64,000 nt of DNA from Norana najaformis (GCA_964023275.1 OZ029919.1:32519561-32583560), one strand, 5' to 3'. Shown: positions 24,241 through 34,519, counted from the first letter of the stretch. The notes: generated by a model from the letters alone, not told the origin. A program made the numbers and translations.

Positions 24241-24600
24241 ACCATGGCGACGACTGTGACGTCTATGTGTGTTAGGCCAAGTGAGGTACCTTGACGTGCG
24301 CTTTAACAAATGTAGCTAACCAGGCCCACTGATAAACCATGGCGTCGACTGTGACGTCAATGTTTGTCAGGCCAAGTGAGGCGCTTTGACGTACGCTTTA
24401 ACCAATGTAGCTAACCAGGCCCACTGATAAACCATGGCGTCGATTGTGACGTCAATGTTTGTTAGGCCAAGTGAGGCGCTTTGACGTACGCTTTAACCAG
24501 TGTAGCTAACCAGGCCCACTGATAAACCATGGCGTCGATTGTGACATCAATGTTTGTCAGGAAAAGTGAGGCGCTTTGACGTACGCTTTAACCAATGAAC
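24190..24600. repeat. 95-bp tandem array built from a SINE tRNA-like head
   Basis: Units start at 24241, 24336, 24431 and 24526 ('accatggcg'), exactly 95 bases apart, with a partial unit before the first. Each unit carries the reverse of the SINE box A region ('aaccaatgtagctaaccagg') and 'gtgacgtcaatg'. Units 2 and 3 contain a perfect TGACGTCA (24352-24359 and 24447-24454). It abuts the SINE at 23850-24240. Confidence 0.85.
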
Positions 24601-25002
24601 TAAACTGTAGCAATGTGTATTAAACCGATGCATATGTTAACGCTTTGATTTATGCGTAATCTGTATTCATAGCAATGGTTTGACAGGCAATTCGTTAATT
24701 AACTCTGGTTAATTAGCCGATTAATTAGCCAGTGTTAGTATCTTTTATGTGCTGCAGACGAATACGTGATCTGCCTACTCATGATGAACTTCCATTTCAT
24801 CCCACTTTTCAGTCCATTAGCAGTAATGACTCGAGTAAGCTATTGAATAGTTCGAACTACAGTATAGATACATATATAGATATACTTGAATTGCATACAT
24901 ATACATTTATTGCATATATTTATATATATATGCCTAAATATGACACAATACACGAGTCTATACAATGGTTCGGATAATGAGCAGTTTGACTACAGTTAGT
25001 AA

Positions 25003-25580
25003 TTGTAATTGTAATTGAGATTTATAAAGCGCCTCTTAGAGGATAAACTCAACAGAGGTGCTTCGGACCCGAAAAAGTAAAATTACTGTCTCAGGCGCCT
25101 GAGAGGGGAAGAGAAAGGAGCTCAAGTCACAGTTCTCAAGGGAGACGATTCCAGCAAGTGGGACCAAAGTAGGCAAAGCTCCAGCTGGACTTGGCCGCAG
25201 CAATTCGCATGCGAGGGATAAACAGATCTTGAGTGGCCGAGCGAAGGGTGCTACGGCCCGGCAACGAGGAGACCAAAGTGCAGAAGTGAATGAGGTAAAG
25301 GGGAGCAGAGCCAAGAACACAGCTGCGAGGAGAGGATCTTAAAGTGGACACGCTGCTGGACGGGAAGCCAGTGAAGAGTGTCACGAATATTAGACGAGAT
25401 GTGGCCATATTTTGGAATGTCCCCTATGAGAAGAGCAGCAGAGTTAAGGTAGTCTCTCCAAGACAGATTTGCGGCATAAGAAGACATGCTGAAGAGTTCA
25501 AGTTACGAGACCGAGGACGAAACTGCAGAAGATTCAGCATCTTAGGTTGATTGAAAACAACTTTCTGCAGATCAAAGTTG
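25003..25580 (-). mobile_element. LINE family A 3' end (CR1/L2-like RT C-terminus), frameshifted
   Basis: On the minus strand the C-terminal reverse-transcriptase segment is readable: SSNIRDTLHWLPVQQRVHFK (the familiar LHWLPV..R..FK motif of CR1/L2-superfamily LINEs). After a frameshift near 25340 it continues with GSAPLYL...FGPTCWNRLP. The 3' UTR contains 'cctctaagaggcgctttata' and ends in an (ATTACA)n-type tail at 25003-25020. A second copy of this 3' end is at 62905-63170. Confidence 0.8.
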
Positions 25581-25879
25581 AGTTTGACGACATCCAGCCG
25601 ACAAGATCATCTAGCTAAAGCCACCGACATTGCTACAATCTCCTTGGATGCGTTGGCATCGAATATTCACGGATCATTAAATCTATGGCCTGTAATTTTG
25701 ATGGCAACAGCGGCAGAGAAAAACGCGATTGTGTAATCGCCTACATACGCTAGCAACAGTTGCCTGGAACGCCGAAAGAAAACTCACATGATACACACAG
25801 AACTCAACATATTTATATAATATTATGTATACATGTGACAACAAGAGAACTTCCTATTATGAAGCCCAGCAGGTGTAGA

Positions 25880-26095
25880 ACAAAACATTAATCAACACAA
25901 GTCAATGTGTATGCATGAAATTATCTAAACATTCATATGGCACTACGGGAAAAAATATTAATCAAGACATGCCCTTATGTAGGCATTGATCAATATGTCC
26001 ATGTGCATCTATATAGCACTAGATTCCTAAATGGTAATCAACATAATGCCTTGTGTATTTATGTACTATCTAGAACTTTTATATAACAATTCTAT
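25880..26095. repeat. Imperfect tandem repeat of about 65-75 bases
   Basis: Three imperfect units, each with 'aatcaaca.a', 'tatgtatgcat'-like, and 'tatatagcacta' or 'tatataac' blocks. A single related unit is at about 29850-29910 upstream of channel 2, so the array belongs to the duplicated channel block. Confidence 0.55.
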
Positions 26096-26214
26096 AAAAC
26101 GTGTAGCCTTCTAATAATGAATTTCAACATTTCAAGATGTAGCATACGAAATATTTTACAGTACAGCGTTTTCACGAAAATATTGCAACAATCGTGTGAA
26201 AAGAATCCACGTAC

Positions 26215-26258
26215 CTGATCATCCGGAACACTAGGAGCATCTCCTGCAGCATCGCACT
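26215..26258 (-). other. Possible 44-nt minus-strand mini-exon
   Basis: The minus strand shows 'cctttag|agtgcgatg' at 26258 and 'gatgatcag|gtacgtgg' at 26215, flanking 44 bases open in two frames. The homologous place upstream of channel 2 (about 30045-30065) is degraded. It could be a leftover armadillo-gene exon inside the duplicated block; its 44-nt length would restore phase between the last two armadillo exons identified at 57-59 kb. This is weak evidence. Confidence 0.25.
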
Positions 26259-26339
26259 CTAAAGGAAATAAGTTCAACGATTCATTTTGTTTATTATCGG
26301 CGTTACTGCATTAACTCAGTCTAATCTCTCTGATGTACA

Positions 26340-26640
26340 GCTAAAGTTCTGCCATCGTAAATTCGTGGATTGTGCAGTAGTTGGATCAATTCTTGAGTGC
26401 ATAGCTTAATTTGTAGTCCGTGGGACATTTCCGTGAGCATATCTGCTATTATCCACGTTTCAACATCGTCAAATAACTAATGGAAATGGGATTGATATCG
26501 GTCATTCATTAATTACTTCTGAAAAAGCATGAAAATGCATCTATGACGGCAATTGTGGTCCAGATAAAGCCACACTGCTAAATTGCTTTTCAAGTAAGTT
26601 GTATACAGCAGGCCTACAATAAATTAAATCAACTATAAAA
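26340..26640 (+). promoter_or_regulatory. Proximal promoter of DEG/ENaC channel 1 with TATA box
   Basis: TATAAAA lies at 26634-26640 inside 'aactataaaatgagg'. About 140 bases upstream is a block ('attgatatcggtcattcatt') conserved in all four channel promoters, together with 'ggattgtgcagtagttggat' about 270 bases upstream. The TATA box lies about 195 bases before the ATG. Confidence 0.7.
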
Positions 26641-26834
26641 TGAGGTACCGAGGATAGCATGTGCCACACTATGCAGCCGTTGTCCTAAATAAACCACACA
26701 GTCGAAAAGCTCGCACTGAACACTCACATTTGGATTCGTTACGTTACATGTTTTCTGAGCAGTCAGATACCGCTCTGAACATTCACCTCTGGATTGGTTA
26801 TATTATTGCAGTCAGAATACAATATTTCAACGCG

Positions 26835-28373
26835 ATGCTGAATGAAATTCGACAAGAGCTGAGAAGATTTGCTGAAACAACTGGAATAAAGGGCATCAGT
26901 CGTATCGTCAAGACATCAAGTAAGGTAATTCGATTTTTCTGGATTATATCCATTCTGTTTTGCCTCGCCTTTCTCCTCTTCCAAGTTCCAAAGGTTCTCA
27001 TGAACTTCATGTCGCACGCCGTGACCAGAAGTTTCAACGTGGCTCAGACTAAACCGATCTTTCCAGATGTCACTATCTGCAACCTTTTCGCCATCAACAA
27101 TGTCAGCAGCACGAGCTATGATGAATACTTGGAACGAGTTGAAGCCATGAAGCAGTATGAGCTTGAAACGAACCACACTAAAGATGAGCTAATGTGGGCG
27201 ATTATGAAATCCTTCGAATTTTATAATACGAACACTCCATTACTGGAACAGGTCAGGGAAAATAACGATAGTTTCATCGTGGAGTGTTCGCAGTACGGTT
27301 GGGACATGTACTGGCCATTGAAATGCACAACCAACATAATTCTGACAACCCCGCTACAAAAATGCCACAAGATCGAATTGGACAGAAGCAACTTCACGGT
27401 TGCCGCGGTCACCGTCTTGCTTTTCGTGAATAATTTTCAGTCGCAGATCATTGACGGCTATAGTTCGTGGTTTCGGATGTCGATGGGGACTGGCGCTCGA
27501 GTCATGATCCACCCAAAGGGTACCTCTCCAGATCCGAAAACGGCGATCAAGGTCTCCACCGGAAACTGGCTGAATATCCAGCTCAAACAGACAAACGTCA
27601 ATCGTCTGTCGCAACCGTATGGCAACTGCACAGATCAAAAACTCCTCACTCCGTCGCAACCAAACTCGCCTCTATACAGCCAAAGTGCTTGCATCAGCCT
27701 GTGCAAACAACGCCAGATCATCGAAAAGTGCAAATGTCTCGACAACAATAAAATCTTCACAGACGACGAACTCAAGCTTGCAAACCATACATTTTGCGCT
27801 AACATCACCCAGACCATCACTGAGATACCATTTCGTCCAGAACCATTGACACGTTGTTTGCAATTCATCCGTTGTCAATCAAACTTTCTAGGCAACATAA
27901 CTGCCTGTGACTGCCCAGTACCTTGCTCCGACACCAACTACGACACTAGCGCCTCGTCTTCCCAGTGGCCAAATCCGCTCTACCACCTCTCATTTTATAA
28001 GCAGTACATAAAGAACAACGTGCACTATGGGAACAAGTTTTCGGACTATGAAGAAATCCTGAAGAACGTCGGAAACCAGACAGACGAGGAAACGGTAAAG
28101 CAGATCAAAAGCCTTCGGTTAATCGAAGACAATTTTCTGGAGGTTTCGATAATGTTCGCCGATGAATGCGTCCAGGAGTTTACTGATTCGGCAGCGATCA
28201 CGTGGGACACTCTGGTTGCGAATTTGGGTGGATCATTCAATCTGTGGCTTGGAATTTGTGTTCCCACGTTTGTCGAAATAATAGAACTGATCTACTCGCT
28301 GCTCGTCATTGTGTGCTGCAGAAAGAAAGTTCAGGTTGATCAGAAGGTGCCTAATAGGAAACCAACTTTCTGA
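26835..28373 (+). CDS. DEG/ENaC family cation channel, copy 1 (intronless, 512 aa)
   Basis: A single open frame. It encodes a short cytoplasmic N-terminus with TTGIKGISRI (the HG-motif position is Lys-Gly), TM1 (about residues 33-55, FFWIISILFCLAFLLFQV), FPDVTICN just after TM1 and a large Cys-rich extracellular domain (SACISLCKQRQIIEKCKC and ACDCPVPC). Before and within TM2 it has GGSFNLWLGICVPTFVEII. DEG/ENaC subunits form trimeric, usually Na+-selective channels gated by peptides, acid or mechanical force; the stimulus is unknown here. There are several N-glycosylation sequons. The ORF is open upstream to 26661, with an in-frame ATG near 26750, but 26835 matches the conserved start of copy 2. 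In the variable segment (about residues 310-335) it differs from all other copies. Confidence 0.93.
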   Translation: MLNEIRQELRRFAETTGIKGISRIVKTSSKVIRFFWIISILFCLAFLLFQVPKVLMNFMSHAVTRSFNVAQTKPIFPDVTICNLFAINNVSSTSYDEYLERVEAMKQYELETNHTKDELMWAIMKSFEFYNTNTPLLEQVRENNDSFIVECSQYGWDMYWPLKCTTNIILTTPLQKCHKIELDRSNFTVAAVTVLLFVNNFQSQIIDGYSSWFRMSMGTGARVMIHPKGTSPDPKTAIKVSTGNWLNIQLKQTNVNRLSQPYGNCTDQKLLTPSQPNSPLYSQSACISLCKQRQIIEKCKCLDNNKIFTDDELKLANHTFCANITQTITEIPFRPEPLTRCLQFIRCQSNFLGNITACDCPVPCSDTNYDTSASSSQWPNPLYHLSFYKQYIKNNVHYGNKFSDYEEILKNVGNQTDEETVKQIKSLRLIEDNFLEVSIMFADECVQEFTDSAAITWDTLVANLGGSFNLWLGICVPTFVEIIELIYSLLVIVCCRKKVQVDQKVPNRKPTF

Positions 28374-29649
28374 TGGACAGGAACATAAATGCGAAATATG
28401 AATATTTTCCACAATCAAACTTGAGAATAACAAAGCCTTTGCTGTGAGAAAGAACCGCATAATACAACACAACTGAAAGGCTGAAGTATGCAGATGAGAT
28501 TAGTTCCACCCACGTAGGGGCAGTTACATCACTAACTGCAGGAAATGGAAAAGCAGATGAACTCCGAGGAATATTACTGTGTATATCACAACACTGTATT
28601 TGTTCAGCACCAGTCCAAGAAAATTCAACCGCCGACATTTAAATATGTTGCAACAAACAATTCTGCAGCCTATGTATCGAGTTAATTTATAACTGTGTTA
28701 TTAGCCACAATTTCTTCTTTATCTTGTTTAGATGAAGGAACGTTGCCTGCGATGGCTAATCTTTATGCGTCTCTGACTTTGTGAAGGTCCATTTGAAAGC
28801 AAATTCAATAGCGGATCGATAGATATGACGTCTTCTTCTAGTTCTTAGGCATACATGGAGATCATGTACTATTTAGTACTTACACTTAGCATAAGATTGA
28901 CCATGGATCCTGCAATTTTTTTAAAAATCCAGCAGCAGCAGATAAAAGACAGCAAATAAAGAGACTGGACATTTTAAGATCTTCATTCTAGAGGTTATGG
29001 ACAATTATTAGGTACAACTAGTTTCTTCAATATCGATACACTGTGGCTGGTATCTGAACTTTGTAGCTGCAGAACCTAGCAAAACTTTCGTCGGATAAAG
29101 TTCCTGTTAAACAGGTTAACTAACAGCTCCACAAAAGTACTAAACATTTCATGTCTCCACATACTTCAACAGCTTCCTACAACTCGTTACAAAACCTGTT
29201 TATGCCAGGTTCTTATTCAAAATTCTTAACCACAAATCACTTTAATATGAAATTTTATATTATGTGTGAAAAAGTGGATTCACCTGCAGCAATAGCCCAG
29301 TCTCATAGGCTTGACCAGACATCTAACACCGGCATTGGCAGAGTGCAACACCCACCACCTGTTCTTATTCGTCTCGTGATTCGCGAGACATGTTGTACAA
29401 ACGTGGTAGGCGGTTACTGTGTATGGATCCTGAGCAAGTCCTTCACTTACAATTTTGATTAGTGATTAAATTGCCCTATGTCATGGCCAGATTGCGATTA
29501 AGAACATTTTGGAATTCAAATGAAAAATCATTTCAAGATTGATCGGATAATACAAAAACATAAAACACAACTTCTTGGGGAAAATGGCTCCACTAAATTG
29601 TGGCGCTCCAGGCAACTGCCTGCCCTGCCTTTACCTAAGGCCGGCCGTG
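28374..29649. other. Downstream block of channel 1
   Basis: No gene is supported. Bases 28900-29180 ('ggtatctgaactttgtagct', 'ctagcaaaact', 'atttcatgtctcc') match 34300-34510 downstream of channel 2 and 53580-53830 downstream of channel 4, showing that the duplication unit extends about 0.8 kb past the channel stop. Only one copy of the 3' minisatellite unit is present here. Confidence 0.6.
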
Positions 29650-29769
29650 GTTGTTACGAAATTTTGAGAAGTTAGCCAAGCCCAGAGCGACGTGCCTCAG
29701 CCCTTCTGTTTCGACCGTTAAGCTATCCAGAAGCCGGAACACGTTGATCAGATGATCCGTAAGAGCTTC
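29650..29769 (-). pseudogene. Armadillo-gene exon fragment
   Basis: The minus strand reads 'cttttccag|GAAGCTCTTACGG...' and encodes EALTDHLINVFRLLDSLTVE...LGLANFSKFRNN. This is clearly paralogous to exon 59064-58933 of the armadillo gene (GALTDHLINMCRLLDNLSDE...). The reading frame is still open, but homology stops at about 29650, before the donor site, where a SINE-like sequence begins ('ggcaactgcctgccctgcc', 'ggccggcc'). No neighbouring armadillo exon is found, so I treat it as a duplicated remnant. Confidence 0.75.
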
Positions 29770-30864
29770 CTGGAAAAGTATGAGGCAAACGATGTTTCCT
29801 AAACCACCTTAATAATGAGCAGCCAAATCTCTACTGTCTCAATATTAATCAACATAAGTCCACGTGTTTGCATTTGTGTCCACACTTTTATATGGCAACT
29901 TTTATGAACCTTTCAAAGGCGACGGAAGATGTGTATACTGAATACCAACATTTCAATTTGTAGCTTACTAAATTTTTCACTATACAGAATACTGTAATTA
30001 CCCAGTGAAGTTAGTTTATAAAAATCTCCAACAAAGTGTCAAAACCAAAATGCCCGATCACTTGGGACAGTAAAGGTATTTCTCAGTATCGTAGCCTAAG
30101 TTTCAGTGTTCTGCTTTGATTATCTGCGTGACTGCATTACCTTAATCTAACCACTCTGATATACAACCAGCAAACTAAAACTAGAATTGGTGATCAGGTC
30201 CTTGGGATTGCTGGCTCGCGTGCGTAGAACAGCCTTTCGATATCTATTCGGAAGGCGAATTGACCAAATTTTTAAGAAATTAAAATTCTATATACTACGT
30301 TACTTGTGCTGGCATTGGAAGTTATAAGGCACCCTAGAATAAGCTACTGATGATGCCTTAATTACATTACATGACAACAAACATACTGGTACATCTGTTA
30401 GAAGCACAGATTGATCAAGTCATGGATTACATCATTCATCCAACAATCACAATTATTGACTGCTTTCAGATAAGGTAAGTTTGGATCCCTTTTCTTGTGC
30501 AGCCTCGTATATAAAGGGGAGCCATTTATGCCGATTTCATGCTAGTTGCCACTTCTATCGCTGCAACTCTGCCATCTGTGGACAACTGCTGGTTACTTGC
30601 ACAAGTGCATCAACCCGTGGATACCACGCACTCTCGTGAATGAGTTTATTTGAACTTTCTCCTGAACCGATTATGCAGGAAGTCCTAGATGATGGATCTT
30701 ATTTCACATATTTAGCTTTTTACCAGATGCAACTGAGGTGCATCTGTTCTCACCTAACGGTGCACGTGGGTATGCCAGCCAACTAAATAAGACTATGATG
30801 AGTGATTGGGCCTTTTGGTTTCTTGGGTGGTGTGCGTAGAACGGGCTTCCAGCATCTTTACAGG

Positions 30865-30960
30865 TGGCAAAAAGTAATCGTAATTCCGAAATTTCTACAG
30901 CGCCCAACGAAAGCCACGTCGCGGGGACCAGCTTATTCGCAGGCGCAAAGTGTTCACATT
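30865..30960 (-). mobile_element. LINE family B 3' tail fragment
   Basis: A reverse-complement tail: 'aatcgtaattccgaaatttc', 'tacagcgcccaacgaaag', 'accagcttattcgcaggcgc'. It lies at the position where the blocks of channels 3 and 4 carry forward LINE-B tails. Confidence 0.75.
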
Positions 30961-30999
30961 TTCAAACGGACAATTGAAATTCTCTCGACAATGACACTC

Positions 31000-31735
31000 T
31001 TAGCACATATTTATCACCAAGTTAATTTGAGTACGTATGAAAGTATTACCAGACTCACTCAGTTTAGTAGTTTTTGAAGTTCGTTGGAGTTTAGGATGGA
31101 GAGAGGGGACAGCCAGTGCAGAAACATCAACTGATATCAACGCCTGGACGTGCCAGCGAAGTAGGGGTAGGATGCCTGATTAATTGATTTGTTCAGACAG
31201 AGAGATGGGACTGATAACTGGTAGTGAGTCAACCGGCCCACCCGGAAAGCGATTGCACAACCAGTTGCAATAGAGACAGGAAGACAGACGGGTACAGATA
31301 CAGGGAGAGATACGCAGAAAGACCACGCTGAGTAAAGAGTCAGCTTAGACGCGAGAGAAGTCAGTCGAGCTCTGGACGCGACAGAAGACGGTCGAACTCA
31401 GGGTTCGCTGTAAGAGCTAGCTAGAATCAATTGAAATGTAGGCTCTTATAAAGTCTAGCGTCTTCTGGCGCTATAGCAATCGTTGTGGGTAGAATTACAT
31501 CTTAAGGTTCGTCGTAGGCTAATGTCATCATTGCCCGCTCCGTAGAGTAACTCTGATTGAACTAGAGAATCGTACTCGCGTTGTCAGACATTGAAGAACG
31601 ACAATAAACTATGAAGAACACTGAACAATGCGCTCTGGAGGTGAAACCAATATAGTAACTGGGACTGCACCAGAAACATTTATATTATATATTGACACTG
31701 CAAAGAACCCCAGTAGACGCTCGCGAGGACGAAGC
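31000..31735. mobile_element. Insertion of about 0.7 kb unique to the channel 2 block (possible solo LTR)
   Basis: Sequence flanking this stretch aligns with the channel 3 and 4 promoters ('gtatgaattgt' and 'aactaaaataccg' resume at about 31738), but the stretch itself is absent there. It is GC-richer than its surroundings, has no ORF, and contains an AATAAA near 31603 followed by a 'gcgctctggaggtgaaacca' region. This suits an LTR, but I could not identify matching termini or a target duplication. Confidence 0.35.
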
Positions 31736-31799
31736 AGTATGAATTGTCGTAATCACAGGACAGAATAACTAAAATACCGGTACATCTATTACATGCTCT

Positions 31800-32123
31800 G
31801 TAACGATCAACTATTGGATTGTGCATTAGTTCGATCAATTTCTGAATGCATAGCCTAATTCATACTTTTTGCATGTGGGAAAATTTCGGACGGCATGTCT
31901 GCTTGCCCGGCAGAGCCGAAATGTTTTTATTGACGCTTGAACATCCTCATATAACTAATAGAAATGGAATTGATATCGATTATTCATTTATGACTTCCGA
32001 TACTTGTATTGAAATGCACCTATGACAGCAAATGTCTCTTAATGTGGCCCATATGAAACCATCCTCGTAAATTGCTTTAGAAGCAATTTGTACGCAGAAC
32101 AATTATTCAAATCCGCTATAAAA
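31800..32123 (+). promoter_or_regulatory. Proximal promoter of DEG/ENaC channel 2 with TATA box
   Basis: TATAAAA at 32117-32123 in 'gctataaaatgaggcgc'. The conserved 'attgatatcgattattcatt' block is near 31969, and 'ggattgtgcattagttcgat' near 31815. The TATA box lies about 160 bases before the ATG. Confidence 0.7.
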
Positions 32124-32279
32124 TGAGGCGCAGAGGATAGCATGTGCCACACTCTGCAGCCGTATTGCTAATTAAGTGGCAGCCAAAAAACTTGCATTGA
32201 ACACTTCACATCTAGACTAGTTACATCGGTTGGATTTGTTCCATTAGTTAGTGCAGTCAGAATACAATATTTCAACGCG

Positions 32280-33818
32280 ATGCTGAATGAAATTCGACAA
32301 GAGCTGAGAAAATTTGCCGAAACAACTGGGATAAAGGGCGTCAGTCGCATCGTCAAGACATCAAGTAAGGTAATTCGGTTCTTCTGGTTGGCATCAATTT
32401 TGCTTTGCTTCGCCTTTCTTCTTGTCCAAGTTCCAAAGGTTCTCATGAACTTCATGTCGCACACCGTGACCAGAAGTTTCAACGTGGCTCAGACTAAACC
32501 GATCTTTCCAGATATCACTATCTGCAACCTATACGCCGTCTATAATATCAGCAGCACGAGCTATAATGAATACTTGGAAAGAGCTGAAGCCGTGCAGCGG
32601 TATCAGCTTGAAATGAACGACACAGAAGCTGAACTAATGTGGGCGATTATGAAATCCTTCGAATTTTATAACACGAACTCTCCATTACTGGAACAGGTCA
32701 GGGAAAATAACGATAGTTTCATCGTGGAGTGTACGCAGTACGGTTGGGACCTGTACTGGACAGTGACATGTACAACCAAGGCAATTCTGACAACTCCGCT
32801 ACAAAAGTGCCACAAGATCGAATTGGACAAAAGCAACGGCACGGTTGCCGCGGTCAAACTGTTACTTTTCGTGAACAATTTTCAGTCGCAGATCATTGAC
32901 GGCTATAGTTCCTGGATTCGGATGGCGACGGGCACCGGCGCTCGAGTCATGATCCACCCGAGGGGTACCTTTCCCAATCCGAAAACGGCGATCAAGGTCT
33001 CTACCGGAAACGGGTTGAATATCCAGCTCAAGCAGACTGATGTAAATCGTCTCTCGCAACCGTATGGCAACTGCACCGATCGAAAACTCCTCGTTCCGTC
33101 GCAACCAAACTCACCTGTCTACAGCCAAAGTGCTTGCATCAGCCTGTGCAGACAACGCCAGACGATCGACAATTGCAGCTGTCTTGACCATAATGAAATC
33201 TTCACAGACGACGAACTCAAGCTTGCAAACCGTACATTCTGCGCTAACATCACCCAGACCATTACCGAAACACCATTTCTTCAGGAAGAATTGACACGTT
33301 CTTCGAAACTCATGATGTGCTATATATTCTTCGTACGCAACGAAAATGCCTGTGATTGCCCAATACCTTGCTCAGAAACCTACTACGACACTAGCTCCTC
33401 GTCTTCCCAGTGGCCAAACCCGCTCTACCACCTCTCCTTTTATAAACAGTACATAAAGAACAACATGCACTATGGGAACAAGTTTTCGGACTATGAAGAA
33501 ATCCTGAAGAACGTCGGAAACCAGACAGACGAGGAAACGGTAAAGCAGATCAAAAGCCTTCGTCTAATTGAAGACAATTTTCTGGAGGTTTCGATAATGT
33601 TCGCCGAGGAAAGCATTCAGGAGTTTACTGATTCGGCGGCGATCACGTGGGACACTCTAGTGGCGAATTTGGGTGGATCATTCAATATGTGGCTTGGAAT
33701 ATGTGTTCCCACGTTTGTCGAAATAATAGAACTGATCTACTCGTTGTTCCTGGTTGTGTGTTGCAGAAGGAAAGCTAACGCTAATCAGGTGGTGCCTAAA
33801 AAGATACCAGCTTTCTGA
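32280..33818 (+). CDS. DEG/ENaC family cation channel, copy 2 (intronless, 512 aa)
   Basis: Same architecture as copy 1: TTGIKGVSRI before TM1 (about residues 33-55), FPDITICN at about 76-83, SACISLCRQRQTIDNCSC, CDCPIPC and a TM2 region with GGSFNMWLGICVPTFVEII. The cytoplasmic tail is short (RRKANANQVVPKKIPAF). The segment near residues 310-335 (QEELTRSSKLMMCYIFFVRN) is shared with copy 4 but not with copies 1 or 3, a sign of exchange between copies. The ATG at 32280 is the first in frame after the conserved promoter. It probably forms homo- or heterotrimers with the other copies (inference). Confidence 0.94.
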   Translation: MLNEIRQELRKFAETTGIKGVSRIVKTSSKVIRFFWLASILLCFAFLLVQVPKVLMNFMSHTVTRSFNVAQTKPIFPDITICNLYAVYNISSTSYNEYLERAEAVQRYQLEMNDTEAELMWAIMKSFEFYNTNSPLLEQVRENNDSFIVECTQYGWDLYWTVTCTTKAILTTPLQKCHKIELDKSNGTVAAVKLLLFVNNFQSQIIDGYSSWIRMATGTGARVMIHPRGTFPNPKTAIKVSTGNGLNIQLKQTDVNRLSQPYGNCTDRKLLVPSQPNSPVYSQSACISLCRQRQTIDNCSCLDHNEIFTDDELKLANRTFCANITQTITETPFLQEELTRSSKLMMCYIFFVRNENACDCPIPCSETYYDTSSSSSQWPNPLYHLSFYKQYIKNNMHYGNKFSDYEEILKNVGNQTDEETVKQIKSLRLIEDNFLEVSIMFAEESIQEFTDSAAITWDTLVANLGGSFNMWLGICVPTFVEIIELIYSLFLVVCCRRKANANQVVPKKIPAF

Positions 33819-34265
33819 TGGACAAAAAATAAGTGGTCAACTTTTTTATGGACAGGAAAATAAGCGAACTATTTTTCTGAAGGACGGAAAAATAAAAGAC
33901 TAATTTCTGATGGACGGAAAAACAAGTAAACTAATTTTCCGATGGATGGAAAACTAAACCAACTGTTTGATGGAGAGGAAAATAAATAAACCAACTTCCG
34001 GATGGACAGAAAAATAAGTTTATCAACTTTCTGGGCAGGAATATAAGTTAACTGGCATTCTTATGAACATGAAGTTTAGGAAACCGACTTTGTGATTGAC
34101 ATACAAATAAGTAAAAGTAACTTTCTGATGGGGAAGAAAACAAATAAACCAACTTTCTGGTGTGCAAGAAAATAAACCAACTTTTTTTGATGAACATGAA
34201 GGTAAGTAAACCAACTTTGTGACTCACAGGAAAACAAAGTCTGATGGACAGGAAACTAAGATGGA
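33800..34265 (+). repeat. 3' minisatellite derived from the channel stop region (channel 2)
   Basis: About 12-13 degenerate units of 30-40 bases with consensus 'accaactttctgatggacag' followed by 'gaaaataagtaa'. The unit matches the last codons and stop of the channel ORF (...CCAACTTTCTGA in copies 1, 3 and 4). Several units carry AATAAA. Shorter arrays follow channels 3 and 4; channel 1 has a single unit. Confidence 0.8.
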
Positions 34266-34519
34266 CAGGAAATAAGTAAGAAACATGAACATTTTATACA
34301 AAGTTGCGCATTATAAGACCATTATTGTAGACTGTATGCGACAGTACAATTAACAGGTACAACTATGTTCTTGAATATCACATATTGTTGCTGGAATCTG
34401 AACTTTGTAGCTGCAAATCCTAGCAAAACTTCATTCACGCAAAGCGTTTTAACAAAACAGATTTTAAAATCTTTTCCACAAAACTAATAAATATTTCATG
34501 TCTCCTCGTATTTTAACAT

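Larger units (their letters stand above)
29770..31799. other. Upstream block of channel 2; duplicated sequence plus an insertion
   Basis: No gene is supported. 29870-30190 is related to 26060-26350 upstream of channel 1. 30476-30860 is related to 50790-51200 (channel 4) and 35595-35820 (channel 3), sharing 'gcatcacttctgacctta'-type and 'gtgcac.tgtg' blocks. A reverse LINE-B tail is at 30865-30960. About 31000-31735 has no counterpart in the other blocks. Confidence 0.55.

Noticed and set aside
24190-24600. CRISPR-like array (regular 95-base period)
   Set aside because: Units are head-to-tail satellites without spacers, derived from a SINE in an animal genome.
26661-26834. N-terminal extension of channel 1 from an upstream start
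   Set aside because: The extension is not open in channel 2 and would make the N-terminus unlike the paralogues; the shared ATG at 26835 fits the promoter spacing and the family better.
29151-29462. Plus-strand ORF of 103 aa downstream of channel 1
   Set aside because: It is not conserved in the equivalent blocks of channels 2 and 4 and has no recognisable domain.
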